Source of the DNA: Desulfuromusa sp.
Lineage (GTDB): Bacteria; Desulfobacterota; Desulfuromonadia; Desulfuromonadales; Geopsychrobacteraceae
Assembly: GCA_029933365.1 (NCBI GenBank)
Contig: JAOZOH010000101.1
Coordinates: 1 to 10,247 of the forward strand
DNA length: 10,247 nt
Reading direction: 5' to 3'
Program-made: the position numbers and the translations under genes
Notes under the pieces: generated by a model
Seen by the model: the letters and a program-made list of their open reading frames with translations, nothing else
Database searches by the model: none
Told to the model about the DNA's origin: nothing
Part shown: one piece after another, positions 1-6,695 of the stretch
How the letters are laid out: each line of letters begins with the position of its first letter
Numbering within the stretch: position 1 is the stretch's first letter

Positions 1-41
1 GCAACTATAACAGAGGAAGTACTCGGGAGTTTAGGGGGCTT

Positions 42-1160
42 TCAGTTTGGTAAGGGAAATTCAATTGTTGCCACGGTTCCCTGCCCCGGTTGGCTTTCGA
101 TATACAGTTGGCCCCCCATACTGCGAATAAAATCGCGGGCATAATAGAGACCGAGACCGAACCCACGGACCTGGCCGGTATGTTCAGGATCAACCTGGTA
201 GAATTTATTAAATATTTTAGCAAGTTCTTGCTGTGGGACACCGATGCCAGTGTCTTTAATCAACAGTTTAACCTGTTTGGCATCTATCCTTCCTTCAATG
301 CTGACCGAGCCACCTTTTTGGGTGAACTTGATGGCATTATCGAGCAGGGAGCGAATAGCAAAATTGATTCTTTGTGGATTCAGCATCAGTGGTTCTCCCG
401 GCAACGGTGGATCAATGGTGTTTTCCAGATGGACTTGCTGGCGAAGTGCTGCAGGTTGCAGGGCAAATGTAACTTGGTCTGCAATCAGCCCTAAATCCAT
501 TGGTTCAAGGGTTAAGGACTCCTTTTGCAGAGTTGCTTCACTGAAGTAGAGCAAATCCTGAATCAGTTGTTCGAGGTGGACTGTTTCAGCCTGAACCATT
601 GCTACCATCTGTTTGAAATTGGCATCATTCGGACTTTCAACTCCCTCAACAATGTTCTGAATAAAAAGGGAAATAGCGGTTGTGGGGGTTTTTAGTTTGT
701 GGGAGATCAATCCGAGAAAATCGTTTTTGAGCTGGTCAGTACGTTTAAGATCAGTCAGTTCTTGACGGATCTTTTGTTTCTCCAAAACTTTTTCAACTGA
801 GGTACTGAGTTGCAGGATATTGATCGGTTTGTTGATAAAATCATCTGCTCCCGTTTTGAGAGCTTTCAAGATCAACTCTTTGTCTGAATAGCCGGTCATT
901 AAAATCACCGCCTGGTCAGGATGTTGTTCCTTTACTTTTTGTAACAGTTCCAGCCCATCGAGATGGGGCATCATAACGTCACTGAGGATGAGATCGGCAT
1001 CTTCTGTTGCAAGGATTCTGATGGCTTCAAGACCATCTTTTGCCTGAAGCACACGATAATCCGCCAAGACTTCGCTGCAAAGATTACGGATTATCGGTTC
1101 ATCATCAGCACAGAGGATGGTCTTTTGTCTGTGTTTATAATTTGATTCGGTAATGGACAT
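42..1160 (-). CDS. Hybrid response regulator / sensor histidine kinase (REC-HisKA-HATPase_c), soluble
   Basis: This is a two-component signalling protein of 372 aa from the ATG at 1160. An in-frame TTG at 1169 would add three residues, and neither start has a strong Shine-Dalgarno. An N-terminal receiver domain (about 13-120) shows the acidic pair D19/D20, phosphoacceptor D61 in SDVMMP, T89 and K111. A charged coiled-coil linker (about 120-147) leads to a HisKA domain with H154 in SHKLKTP. The ATPase domain has an N-box (N275 in LLDNAIKF), a G1 box (DTGIG from D303), an F-box (KIFNKFYQ) and a G2 box (GFGLGL near 333-338). No transmembrane segment or sensor domain is visible, so it is cytoplasmic and probably takes input through its receiver from a partner kinase encoded elsewhere. 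The residue after H154 is Lys instead of the usual Glu/Asp. It lies downstream of alaS on the same strand, about 134 bases away, so co-transcription is possible. The output partner cannot be told from this window. Confidence 0.93.
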   Translation of the reverse strand: MSITESNYKHRQKTILCADDEPIIRNLCSEVLADYRVLQAKDGLEAIRILATEDADLILSDVMMPHLDGLELLQKVKEQHPDQAVILMTGYSDKELILKALKTGADDFINKPINILQLSTSVEKVLEKQKIRQELTDLKRTDQLKNDFLGLISHKLKTPTTAISLFIQNIVEGVESPNDANFKQMVAMVQAETVHLEQLIQDLLYFSEATLQKESLTLEPMDLGLIADQVTFALQPAALRQQVHLENTIDPPLPGEPLMLNPQRINFAIRSLLDNAIKFTQKGGSVSIEGRIDAKQVKLLIKDTGIGVPQQELAKIFNKFYQVDPEHTGQVRGFGLGLYYARDFIRSMGGQLYIESQPGQGTVATIEFPLPN

Positions 1161-1294
1161 ATTTTTCAATAATCTCAGATAACCAATTCTGGATCGGTTT
1201 GCTTATCTATTCCGATTTAAATATAGCGAAGAAGTCAAAGATGTCCAGCTTCTGGCGGTTTATTAAGTACAAATAATTGACTCTAAGCCTAGAT
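1161..1294. other. Intergenic gap between alaS and the kinase gene
   Basis: This AT-rich gap contains no ORF I would defend. On the minus strand a TTGACT hexamer occurs near 1234-1239, but no -10 hexamer follows at a suitable distance, so I do not call a promoter. Just past the alaS stop is a short dyad, CTAA...TTAG at 1283-1298 (plus-strand reading), with only four-base arms and no T-run. It is too weak to be an intrinsic terminator. The simplest reading is that the kinase gene is at least partly transcribed with alaS. Confidence 0.4.
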
Positions 1295-3934
1295 TTAGCC
1301 CAGGATTTTTTTGAGCTGTTCCGGCGCTGCCTGTAACAACTGCTCAATTTTATCAGTATCCGAACCGCCAGCTTGTGCCAGCTCGGGACGTCCGCCGCCA
1401 CGCCCGCCGACAATTTCAGCAAGGGGTTTAATCAGGTTGCCCGCTTTGACTCGGCTGGTGAGATCTTTGGTGACGGCAACCAACAGAGCCACTTTGTCAT
1501 CAGCATCAGAGACCAGCACCAGAACGCCTGAGCCAAGTTTGTCGCGGAGTTGGTCAGAAAAGTCACGCAACCCTTTGCCGTCAGTGTCGGGAATTTTCAC
1601 CGCGAGCAGTTTGATCCCTTCCACTTGTTGTGCCTGATCGATGAGTTCTCCGCTGCGTTCAACGTTAGCTTTTGCCTGCAACTGTTGCAGCTCCTTTTCT
1701 GTTTCTTTTTGCTGTTCCAGAATTTTTTGCAACCGTTGTTCAAGCTTCTGTGGGTCACTTTTGACCAAATCAGCCAACCGTTGCAGAGACTGTTGTTGCT
1801 GCTGAACCTGGCCTAGTGCTGTTGCTCCGGTCACGGCTTCAATGCGCCGCACCCCTGCGGCAATCCCCCCCTCACTCAGGATGCGGAAAAGCCCGATATC
1901 CCCTGCAGCTTTGGCATGGGTGCCACCGCACAGCTCCATACTGTAATCGCCGATATTGATGACGCGAACAATATCCCCATACTTTTCCCCGAAAAGTGCC
2001 ATTGCTCCCGCTTCCTGAGCGGCATCAGCACTCATCTCGCGGCTTTCAACTTGCGCATTCTTGCGGATTTGCTGATTGACTTCAATTTCAATCTGCTTCA
2101 ACTCTGCGGCTGAAACGGGTGAAAAATGGGTAAAGTCAAAGCGGAGCCGTTCTGGAGTCACCAGTGAACCCGCCTGCTTAATATGATTTCCCAGTAACTT
2201 TTGCAACGCGGCTTGAAGCAAGTGGGTTGCGGTGTGGTTGAGGATAATCTGCTGACGCCGTTCGGCATCAACTTTGATTGTAGCTTGAGAGCCGCTGGTA
2301 ATTGCCCCGGTGACAACTTCGCAAACATGCACGTAAAGGGTGGGGAGTGGTTTTTTAGTGTCGATGATGCGCAAGGTGGCTTCTGCTGTCAATATCGTTC
2401 CTGTATCGCCAACCTGCCCCCCTGATTCACCATAACATGGGGTCACCGAAGTGATAACCTCAACGGTTTCACCGCAGCTTGATTGATCCACCAGCTCTCC
2501 TTGATGGATCAATGCTAAAACTTCACCGTGATCCTCCTGTTTGGAGTAACCACTGAATTCAGAGTGAATTCCCTGTTCCACCAGCTGTTTGTAGATGCCA
2601 GAAATTGCTTCTTCACCAGAACCTTTCCAGTGTTTTCTGGCTTTAGCTCGTTGCTCTTCCATACAGGATTCAAATCCGGTTTCATCGAGGCTATAGCCAT
2701 CTTTTTCAACAATATCGGCAGTTAAATCGACGGGGAATCCATAGGTATCATAGAGTTTAAAAACGGTTTCGCCCGGAATCACCGTTTGTTGAGCTGCCCT
2801 AAGGCGGGCAATTTCTTCTTGCAAAATTCTGAGACCGTTTCCCAAGGTCTGAATAAAACGTTCTTCTTCATTCTGGACAACTTTGGTGACAAAATCTATC
2901 CGTTTTGCCTCTTCGGGATAGGCTTCTGCCATCGATTCCAGAACAAAAACAGCAGTTTTGAACAGGATTGGATCTTCGAAGCCGAGCATTTTGGCTCGGC
3001 GCATGGCTCGGCGCATGATCCGGCGCAATACATAGCCACGCCCTTCGTTGGAGGGGAGCACGCCATCAGCAATCAGATAGGCAGTGGCGCGACTGTGATC
3101 GGCCATAACCCGCATCGACACATCATTTTCCCCATTGTCACCATAGGTTTTTCTGGAGAGTTTTTCGATATAGGCGATGATGCTACGCAGCAGGTCGGTA
3201 TCGTAGTTTGACTGCACCCCCTGCATCACGGTGGCAAGGCGTTCCAGACCCATGCCGGTATCAACGGCTGGCTTTGGTAATGGTATCAAGGTGCCATCGG
3301 GCTGGCGGTCAAACTGCATGAAGACATTGTTCCAGATTTCCATATAGCGATCGCAGTCGCAGCCAACGGTACAGGTTGGCGAACCACAACCGATTTCGGG
3401 GCCATTATCGTAGAATATCTCTGAACAGGGGCCACAGGGGCCGGTGTCGCCCATCGACCAGAAGTTATCCTCTTCAAAGCGGAAAATCCGTTCACGGGGA
3501 ATTCCTTCCTGATGGTGCCAGATATTAGCTGCTTCGTCGTCATCGGTATACACCGAAACGTAGAGACGATCTTTATCCAGCCCCATTTCCACGGTCAGAA
3601 ATTCCCAGGCGTAAGCGATAGCCTCTTTTTTAAAATAATCACCGAATGAGAAGTTGCCGAGCATTTCAAAAAAGGTGTGGTGGCGGGCGGTGCGACCGAC
3701 ATTTTCCAAATCGTTATGTTTTCCCCCGGCACGAACACATTTTTGTGAGGTTGTCGCACGGGCATAGGGGCGCTTTTCATCACCCAAAAAGCAGTCCTTA
3801 AATTGGTTCATCCCAGCGTTAGTGAACAGTAAGGTGGGATCATTATGGGGAACCAAAGAAGAGGAAGAAACAATAGTGTGTCCTCGATCTTCAAAGTATT
3901 TCAGAAAGCGGGCGCGAATTTCATTTCCGGTCAT
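1295..3934 (-). CDS. alaS: Alanyl-tRNA synthetase
   Basis: This enzyme charges tRNA-Ala with alanine and edits mischarged Ser/Gly-tRNA-Ala. I chose the ATG at 3934 (879 aa, a normal bacterial length) because AAAGG lies 7 bases upstream; the in-frame TTG at 3949 lies beyond that Shine-Dalgarno. Order of parts: class II catalytic core ([10 protein letters not shown]; the [19 protein letters not shown] segment, near 62-80; [15 protein letters not shown]), tRNA recognition region, editing domain with zinc ligands HTATH at 567-571 and CGGTH at 669-673, a coiled coil at about 710-755 that includes five consecutive Gln, and the C-Ala domain with [15 protein letters not shown] near 843-857. A Cys cluster (C183, C188, C192, C194) precedes [14 protein letters not shown]; many bacterial AlaRS have this insertion. 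All signature residues are present, so the gene should be functional. It is the first core gene downstream of the restriction-modification cassette and probably uses its own promoter. Confidence 0.98.
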   Translation of the reverse strand: MTGNEIRARFLKYFEDRGHTIVSSSSLVPHNDPTLLFTNAGMNQFKDCFLGDEKRPYARATTSQKCVRAGGKHNDLENVGRTARHHTFFEMLGNFSFGDYFKKEAIAYAWEFLTVEMGLDKDRLYVSVYTDDDEAANIWHHQEGIPRERIFRFEEDNFWSMGDTGPCGPCSEIFYDNGPEIGCGSPTCTVGCDCDRYMEIWNNVFMQFDRQPDGTLIPLPKPAVDTGMGLERLATVMQGVQSNYDTDLLRSIIAYIEKLSRKTYGDNGENDVSMRVMADHSRATAYLIADGVLPSNEGRGYVLRRIMRRAMRRAKMLGFEDPILFKTAVFVLESMAEAYPEEAKRIDFVTKVVQNEEERFIQTLGNGLRILQEEIARLRAAQQTVIPGETVFKLYDTYGFPVDLTADIVEKDGYSLDETGFESCMEEQRAKARKHWKGSGEEAISGIYKQLVEQGIHSEFSGYSKQEDHGEVLALIHQGELVDQSSCGETVEVITSVTPCYGESGGQVGDTGTILTAEATLRIIDTKKPLPTLYVHVCEVVTGAITSGSQATIKVDAERRQQIILNHTATHLLQAALQKLLGNHIKQAGSLVTPERLRFDFTHFSPVSAAELKQIEIEVNQQIRKNAQVESREMSADAAQEAGAMALFGEKYGDIVRVINIGDYSMELCGGTHAKAAGDIGLFRILSEGGIAAGVRRIEAVTGATALGQVQQQQQSLQRLADLVKSDPQKLEQRLQKILEQQKETEKELQQLQAKANVERSGELIDQAQQVEGIKLLAVKIPDTDGKGLRDFSDQLRDKLGSGVLVLVSDADDKVALLVAVTKDLTSRVKAGNLIKPLAEIVGGRGGGRPELAQAGGSDTDKIEQLLQAAPEQLKKILG

Positions 3935-3999
3935 GACAAAACCTTTCAAATGAAGCTATATGTTAATCTGATGATTTGGATGTCCAAGTTGAAAAAGGG

Positions 4000-4028
4000 A
4001 TAATAGTGCAAGAAGACAGACTTGAAAA
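4000..4028 (-). promoter_or_regulatory. Candidate alaS promoter
   Basis: On the minus strand TTTTCA (4023-4028) and TATTAT (4000-4005) are separated by 17 bases, matching the sigma-70 consensus at 4 of 6 and 5 of 6 positions. Transcription would start near 3993 and leave a leader of about 59 bases before the alaS ATG at 3934. alaS is cut off from recX by the inserted cassette and needs its own promoter or read-through from the nuclease gene. The match is modest, and AT-rich DNA yields such pairs by chance. Confidence 0.35.
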
Positions 4029-4038
4029 CCCCAAAGAG

Positions 4039-4057
4039 AATTTTTGATCGAAAAATT
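4039..4057. repeat. AT-only inverted repeat (7-bp arms, 5-base loop)
   Basis: AATTTTT at 4039-4045 and AAAAATT at 4051-4057 are perfect complements around GATCG. The sequence lies between the candidate alaS promoter and the methyltransferase promoter. With no G:C pairs it makes a poor terminator. It could be an AT-rich upstream element for alaS, a protein site or chance. Confidence 0.35.
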
Positions 4058-4076
4058 GATGTTTTTTCGTGGTCTG

Positions 4077-4094
4077 GAGCTAGCTCAGATCTGA
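4077..4094. repeat. Two overlapping 10-bp perfect palindromes
   Basis: GAGCTAGCTC (4077-4086) is immediately followed by, and shares two bases with, TCAGATCTGA (4085-4094). Both are perfect palindromes. They lie about 26 bases upstream of the -35 box of the methyltransferase promoter, in the gap shared with alaS. Possible roles are a regulator site or a scar of the cassette's insertion; neither is shown. Confidence 0.4.
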
Positions 4095-4119
4095 AGTTGG
4101 AGTTGATACAATTCCAGTG

Positions 4120-4148
4120 TTGACATTAGTTGATTATCTTTGTATAAA
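4120..4148 (+). promoter_or_regulatory. Strong sigma-70 promoter for the methyltransferase gene
   Basis: A perfect -35 box TTGACA (4120-4125) and a near-consensus -10 box TATAAA (4143-4148) are separated by exactly 17 bases, which is optimal. A perfect TATAAT also occurs at 4155-4160 but lacks a well-placed -35. Transcription would begin around 4155, only 20-40 bases before the start codon. A strong dedicated methyltransferase promoter fits the need to methylate host DNA before the nuclease builds up. The -10 region is covered by the TGTATAA repeats. Confidence 0.75.
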
Positions 4149-4169
4149 ATTATGTATAATGTTGTATAA
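4140..4169 (+). promoter_or_regulatory. Triple TGTATAA direct repeat over the -10 region (candidate operator)
   Basis: TTGTATAA (4140-4147), ATGTATAA (4152-4159) and TTGTATAA (4162-4169) are three copies of the core TGTATAA at spacings of 12 and 10 bases, close to one helical turn, so all would face one side of the DNA. An imperfect inverted copy, TTGATACAA, lies at 4103-4111 and reads TTGTATCAA on the other strand. The repeats overlap the -10 box and the predicted start of transcription, where a bound protein would repress. The likeliest binder is the HTH at the N-terminus of the methyltransferase itself; this is inference. Confidence 0.45.
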
Positions 4170-4193
4170 GGTTTTGTGGTAGTTGAGGGTGAC

Positions 4194-5249
4194 GTGAAAA
4201 AGCATTTAAAAATTGGTCAAGTTGCAGATATTGTCGGGGTGAGTAGCGAAACACTGAGACGTTGGGACAAAACGGGCAAGTTTATATCAAAACGCCACCC
4301 GATAAACAATTATCGTATCTATTCTGAAGAACAGGTTCAGTGTCTAGTCAAAGAAATGGAACAGAAGTATCTTTTTGATGCGAGCAGAAGCAAACTGCAA
4401 CCTTATTTCGAGACTCAGCAGGGTCAATTATATAATGCCGATGCTGTGGAATTTCTGGGTAGTCTAGATACTTCCTCAGCTCAACTTATTTTTGCTGATC
4501 CTCCATATAATATTAAAAAAGCTGAGTGGGATACTTTTGAATCTCAAAAAGCATATGTTGAATGGAGCATGTTATGGATCAAGGAGGCTTATCGAATTCT
4601 TGACTCCAAAGGCAGCTTATATATTTGTGGTTTTTCGGAAATTCTTGCAGATATCAAATGGGCCGCCAGCAATCTATTTAAAGGTTGCAAATGGCTTATC
4701 TGGTACTACAGAAATAAAGCGAACCTGACAAGTGATTGGGGTCGTTCACATGAAAGTATTTTACATTTCCGGAAGAGCAGTCACTTTATTTTTAATGTCG
4801 ATGAGGTGCGTGTACCTTACAATGCACATACTTTGAAATATCCAAACCACCCTCAGGCAAAAACTTCTCAATATGGAAATGGAAAATCATACGAGTGGCG
4901 CCCGCACCCTGGGGGCGCTAAGCCGAAAGATGTATTTGAAATTCCGACTTTGACTAACAATTCATGGGAAAGGGAAGATCATCCAACTCAAAAACCAATT
5001 GAACTAGTGAAAAAATGTATTCTCGCTTCCTCTAATCGGGGCGATCTTGTCATCGATCCATTTGGTGGTTCAGGTACAACTTTTGCTGTTGCAGAAGCGT
5101 TTGGCAGAGAATGGCAGGGAAGCGAAAAAAGTGTAGAATATTGCGATATTATCGTAGATCGACTGAACGATACAGAACATCTTGATAGAATCTCTGCTTC
5201 TGACGATGAAGCTGAAGTTTTGCAAAGGCGTAAGCGTTTAAGGGGCTAG
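4194..5249 (+). CDS. HTH-fused beta-class DNA methyltransferase (probable N6-adenine), Type II restriction-modification
   Basis: It transfers a methyl group from S-adenosylmethionine to an exocyclic amino group at the restriction target and so protects host DNA. I chose the GTG at 4194 (351 aa) because GAGGG lies 4 bases upstream and the protein then starts right at the HTH; a GTG at 4176 is in frame and would add six residues. Residues 5-29 form a MerR/excisionase-like helix-turn-helix (KIGQVADIVGVSSETLRRWD) with a wing ending in NYRIYS. The catalytic motif IV ADPPY (102-105 for DPPY) precedes HPTQKP (263-268) and the SAM-binding motif I DPFGGSGTT (288-296), the beta-class order. DPPY favours adenine methylation, though N4-cytosine cannot be excluded. 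The basic C-terminus (RRKRLRG) overlaps the convergent nuclease gene by 12 bases. The gene is AT-richer than its neighbours and reversed relative to them, which suggests acquisition by transfer. Recognition sequence unknown. Confidence 0.9.
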   Translation: MKKHLKIGQVADIVGVSSETLRRWDKTGKFISKRHPINNYRIYSEEQVQCLVKEMEQKYLFDASRSKLQPYFETQQGQLYNADAVEFLGSLDTSSAQLIFADPPYNIKKAEWDTFESQKAYVEWSMLWIKEAYRILDSKGSLYICGFSEILADIKWAASNLFKGCKWLIWYYRNKANLTSDWGRSHESILHFRKSSHFIFNVDEVRVPYNAHTLKYPNHPQAKTSQYGNGKSYEWRPHPGGAKPKDVFEIPTLTNNSWEREDHPTQKPIELVKKCILASSNRGDLVIDPFGGSGTTFAVAEAFGREWQGSEKSVEYCDIIVDRLNDTEHLDRISASDDEAEVLQRRKRLRG

Positions 5250-6125
5250 CAGTGTCCAGATATCTATTGCTATAAACTGGGAAAAACTGGATATGTGTTT
5301 ATCATATGGAGTTTGTAGGGTTATCGGGGGAGGGTCAACAAAGTACACCCCATCCAACTCTGTCAGAAAGTTTGTGTAGACCATGAATAAGCCAGAGACG
5401 AAAGTATAACTGATGTTGTCTGTTTCCTTTCTCTGAACATCGTTTAAAAAAATACCGATAACCTTTACCGGTTTATCGGCGAATTTATGCATAAGCATTT
5501 TATCCAGAAAAATTTTACCCATACGGTCTTTTGAAGATGTTTTTAGCGAAATAATGATTTCGTCAGCGGCAATCATTTTTGTGCTGGAAAGAATTGTGTC
5601 ATATGGTGAGAGGATAATATCTGTTTCACATGAATACATTTTTTCACCCTCTGCAGAGGGATAGGGAATTTTAAATACTACTTTATCATTAGTGACTCCA
5701 GTGGTGGATATAATACATCGAATAAGCTCCTCAAACCGATTGCCTACATGTTTCCTTGCACTATTTGGATTGAGAAGGAAATCCATTCCCACCCCAATAG
5801 ACTGCTGGATTGTATAAACTGTGGAATCTATAATCCTCAAATCCTCCTTCCCGATGCTTTTTCGCTGTTTAAGTTTATTCAAAATCTCAATAAAAGTTTC
5901 AAATTGTTTGGTAAATTCTGCCGAAGATGAAACAAACAAAGAGGTGTTGATTGGCCTGGCATACTTCTTAGTTCCGGCAATAACAGATGACAGAATTCTG
6001 TAGTCATTTTTTGTTGCAGAATCGGAAATTATATTAGGCAAATAATCTAATATTCTCTTACAAAGTGTTCCAAAGTCAGCTAGATGGAGCTTTGGGGTTT
6101 CTAAATCTGTTGGCAACGGAATCAT
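5238..6125 (-). CDS. Probable Type II restriction endonuclease, PD-(D/E)xK fold, EcoRII-like core
   Basis: This 295-aa protein is the likely partner nuclease of the convergent methyltransferase. The ATG at 6125 has a clear Shine-Dalgarno (GGGGAG, 5 bases upstream). The N-terminal half (about 1-125) is helical and of unknown role. The second half carries a nuclease-like pattern: E132/E133 in GNRFEELIR, D169 in ETDIIL on a predicted strand, then S193-L194-K195 with K199-D200-R201 in IISLKTSSKDR, and D208 further on. The K-T-x-x-K-D-R arrangement and the D-to-K spacing (26) resemble the EcoRII/SsoII group as I remember it. There are no membrane segments or Cys clusters. It starts 57 bases after the recX stop on the same strand, so it could be expressed from its own weak promoter or by read-through. 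Function is inferred from motifs plus the methyltransferase neighbour; I do not recognise a named enzyme. Confidence 0.75.
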   Translation of the reverse strand: MIPLPTDLETPKLHLADFGTLCKRILDYLPNIISDSATKNDYRILSSVIAGTKKYARPINTSLFVSSSAEFTKQFETFIEILNKLKQRKSIGKEDLRIIDSTVYTIQQSIGVGMDFLLNPNSARKHVGNRFEELIRCIISTTGVTNDKVVFKIPYPSAEGEKMYSCETDIILSPYDTILSSTKMIAADEIIISLKTSSKDRMGKIFLDKMLMHKFADKPVKVIGIFLNDVQRKETDNISYTFVSGLFMVYTNFLTELDGVYFVDPPPITLQTPYDKHISSFSQFIAIDIWTLLAP

Positions 6126-6158
6126 TTTTGCTCCCCACTTTCTAAGGATAGTGCTATT

Positions 6159-6190
6159 TGTAATTACATTTCAGTAGAGTGGTCAGTCTA
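6159..6190 (-). promoter_or_regulatory. Weak promoter-like element with palindrome TGTAATTACA upstream of the nuclease gene
   Basis: A perfect 10-bp palindrome, TGTAATTACA (6159-6168), lies 34-43 bases before the nuclease ATG. On the minus strand its first half, TGTAAT (6163-6168), matches a -10 box at 5 of 6 positions, and TAGACT (6185-6190) is a 4 of 6 match to a -35 box with a 16-base spacer. A regulator bound here would block the nuclease promoter. The TGTA start resembles the TGTATAA repeats at the methyltransferase promoter. The -35 lies within the last codons of recX. Confidence 0.35.
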
Positions 6191-6695
6191 TATTACAATC
6201 TTGATTTTTAATAATGGAAAAGATCTGTTCCAAAGAAAATCCGCGCCGCTGAAAAAAACCGATGACACGGCGTTTCTCCCGATTATCTGCTGTAAAATAA
6301 TCGAATGAGGGAAAACGGTGGATCAGTTGCTCACGCAGAATATGGTCAGTGGGGAATTCCTTTTCTGCTGTTTCCAATGCATGCTCGACAATGGCTTCAC
6401 TCACCCCTCTGCGGTGCAAATCGAGCTTAATTTTTCTACCAACGCCTCGTCCTGTACGCAGCAGAGCCCGAGCTCGCGCAATAGCGTAACGGTTGTCATC
6501 CAGGTAGTTGTATTCTTGACACTTGGCAACGGCAGCATCAATTGCTGATAGAGAAAAACCGAACTGCTGCAGTTTCTGTCGCAGTTCGGTTTCACTTCGG
6601 TCACGCCGGGTCAGGAGTCTTAAAGCGGCAGCAAAAGACTTAGTTAATTGTTGGGTTTCGTTAGAAACGTTCGATTTCGACCTGTCCATCGGCAT
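6183..6695 (-). CDS. recX: Regulatory protein RecX
   Basis: RecX binds RecA filaments and modulates (usually inhibits) recombinase activity. The 170-aa length is normal. The protein is built of helical RecX repeats: AAALRLLTRRDRSETELRQKL (about 22-42), the conserved YLDDNRYAIARARALLRTGRGVGRKIKLDLHRRGV (about 64-98) and a third repeat ending in KRRVIGFFQRRGFSLEQI (about 141-158). I chose the ATG at 6695 because AAGGG lies 5 bases upstream; a second ATG at 6689 is spaced worse. The gene starts inside the end of pilT (35-base overlap), so translation is probably coupled, and it belongs to the recA-pilT-recX transcription unit. Its stop is followed after 57 bases by the nuclease gene instead of alaS. 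Confidence 0.92.
   Translation of the reverse strand: MPMDRSKSNVSNETQQLTKSFAAALRLLTRRDRSETELRQKLQQFGFSLSAIDAAVAKCQEYNYLDDNRYAIARARALLRTGRGVGRKIKLDLHRRGVSEAIVEHALETAEKEFPTDHILREQLIHRFPSFDYFTADNREKRRVIGFFQRRGFSLEQIFSIIKNQDCNID

Noticed and set aside
1840..1930. Possible frameshift or truncation in alaS
   Set aside because: The frame is continuous and all editing and C-Ala motifs are present at normal spacing; the gene is intact.
2786..3211. Plus-strand ORF of 141 codons inside alaS
   Set aside because: It lies entirely antisense to conserved AlaRS coding sequence, has no ribosome site or recognisable domain, and is a shadow of codon use.
3976..3987. Small palindrome TTGGA-TG-TCCAA in the alaS leader
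   Set aside because: Arms are only 5 bp, and no T-box or leader-peptide features accompany it; chance is sufficient.
4155..4160. Perfect TATAAT as the main -10 box of the methyltransferase promoter
   Set aside because: No -35 hexamer lies 16-18 bases upstream; the TTGACA/TATAAA pair with 17-base spacing is better. TATAAT is explained as part of the second TGTATAA repeat.
4021..6200. Target-site duplications or terminal inverted repeats bounding the restriction-modification cassette
   Set aside because: I compared the two flanks (about 3935-4120 and 6126-6200) by eye and found no shared direct or inverted repeat longer than chance; no transposase or integrase is encoded.
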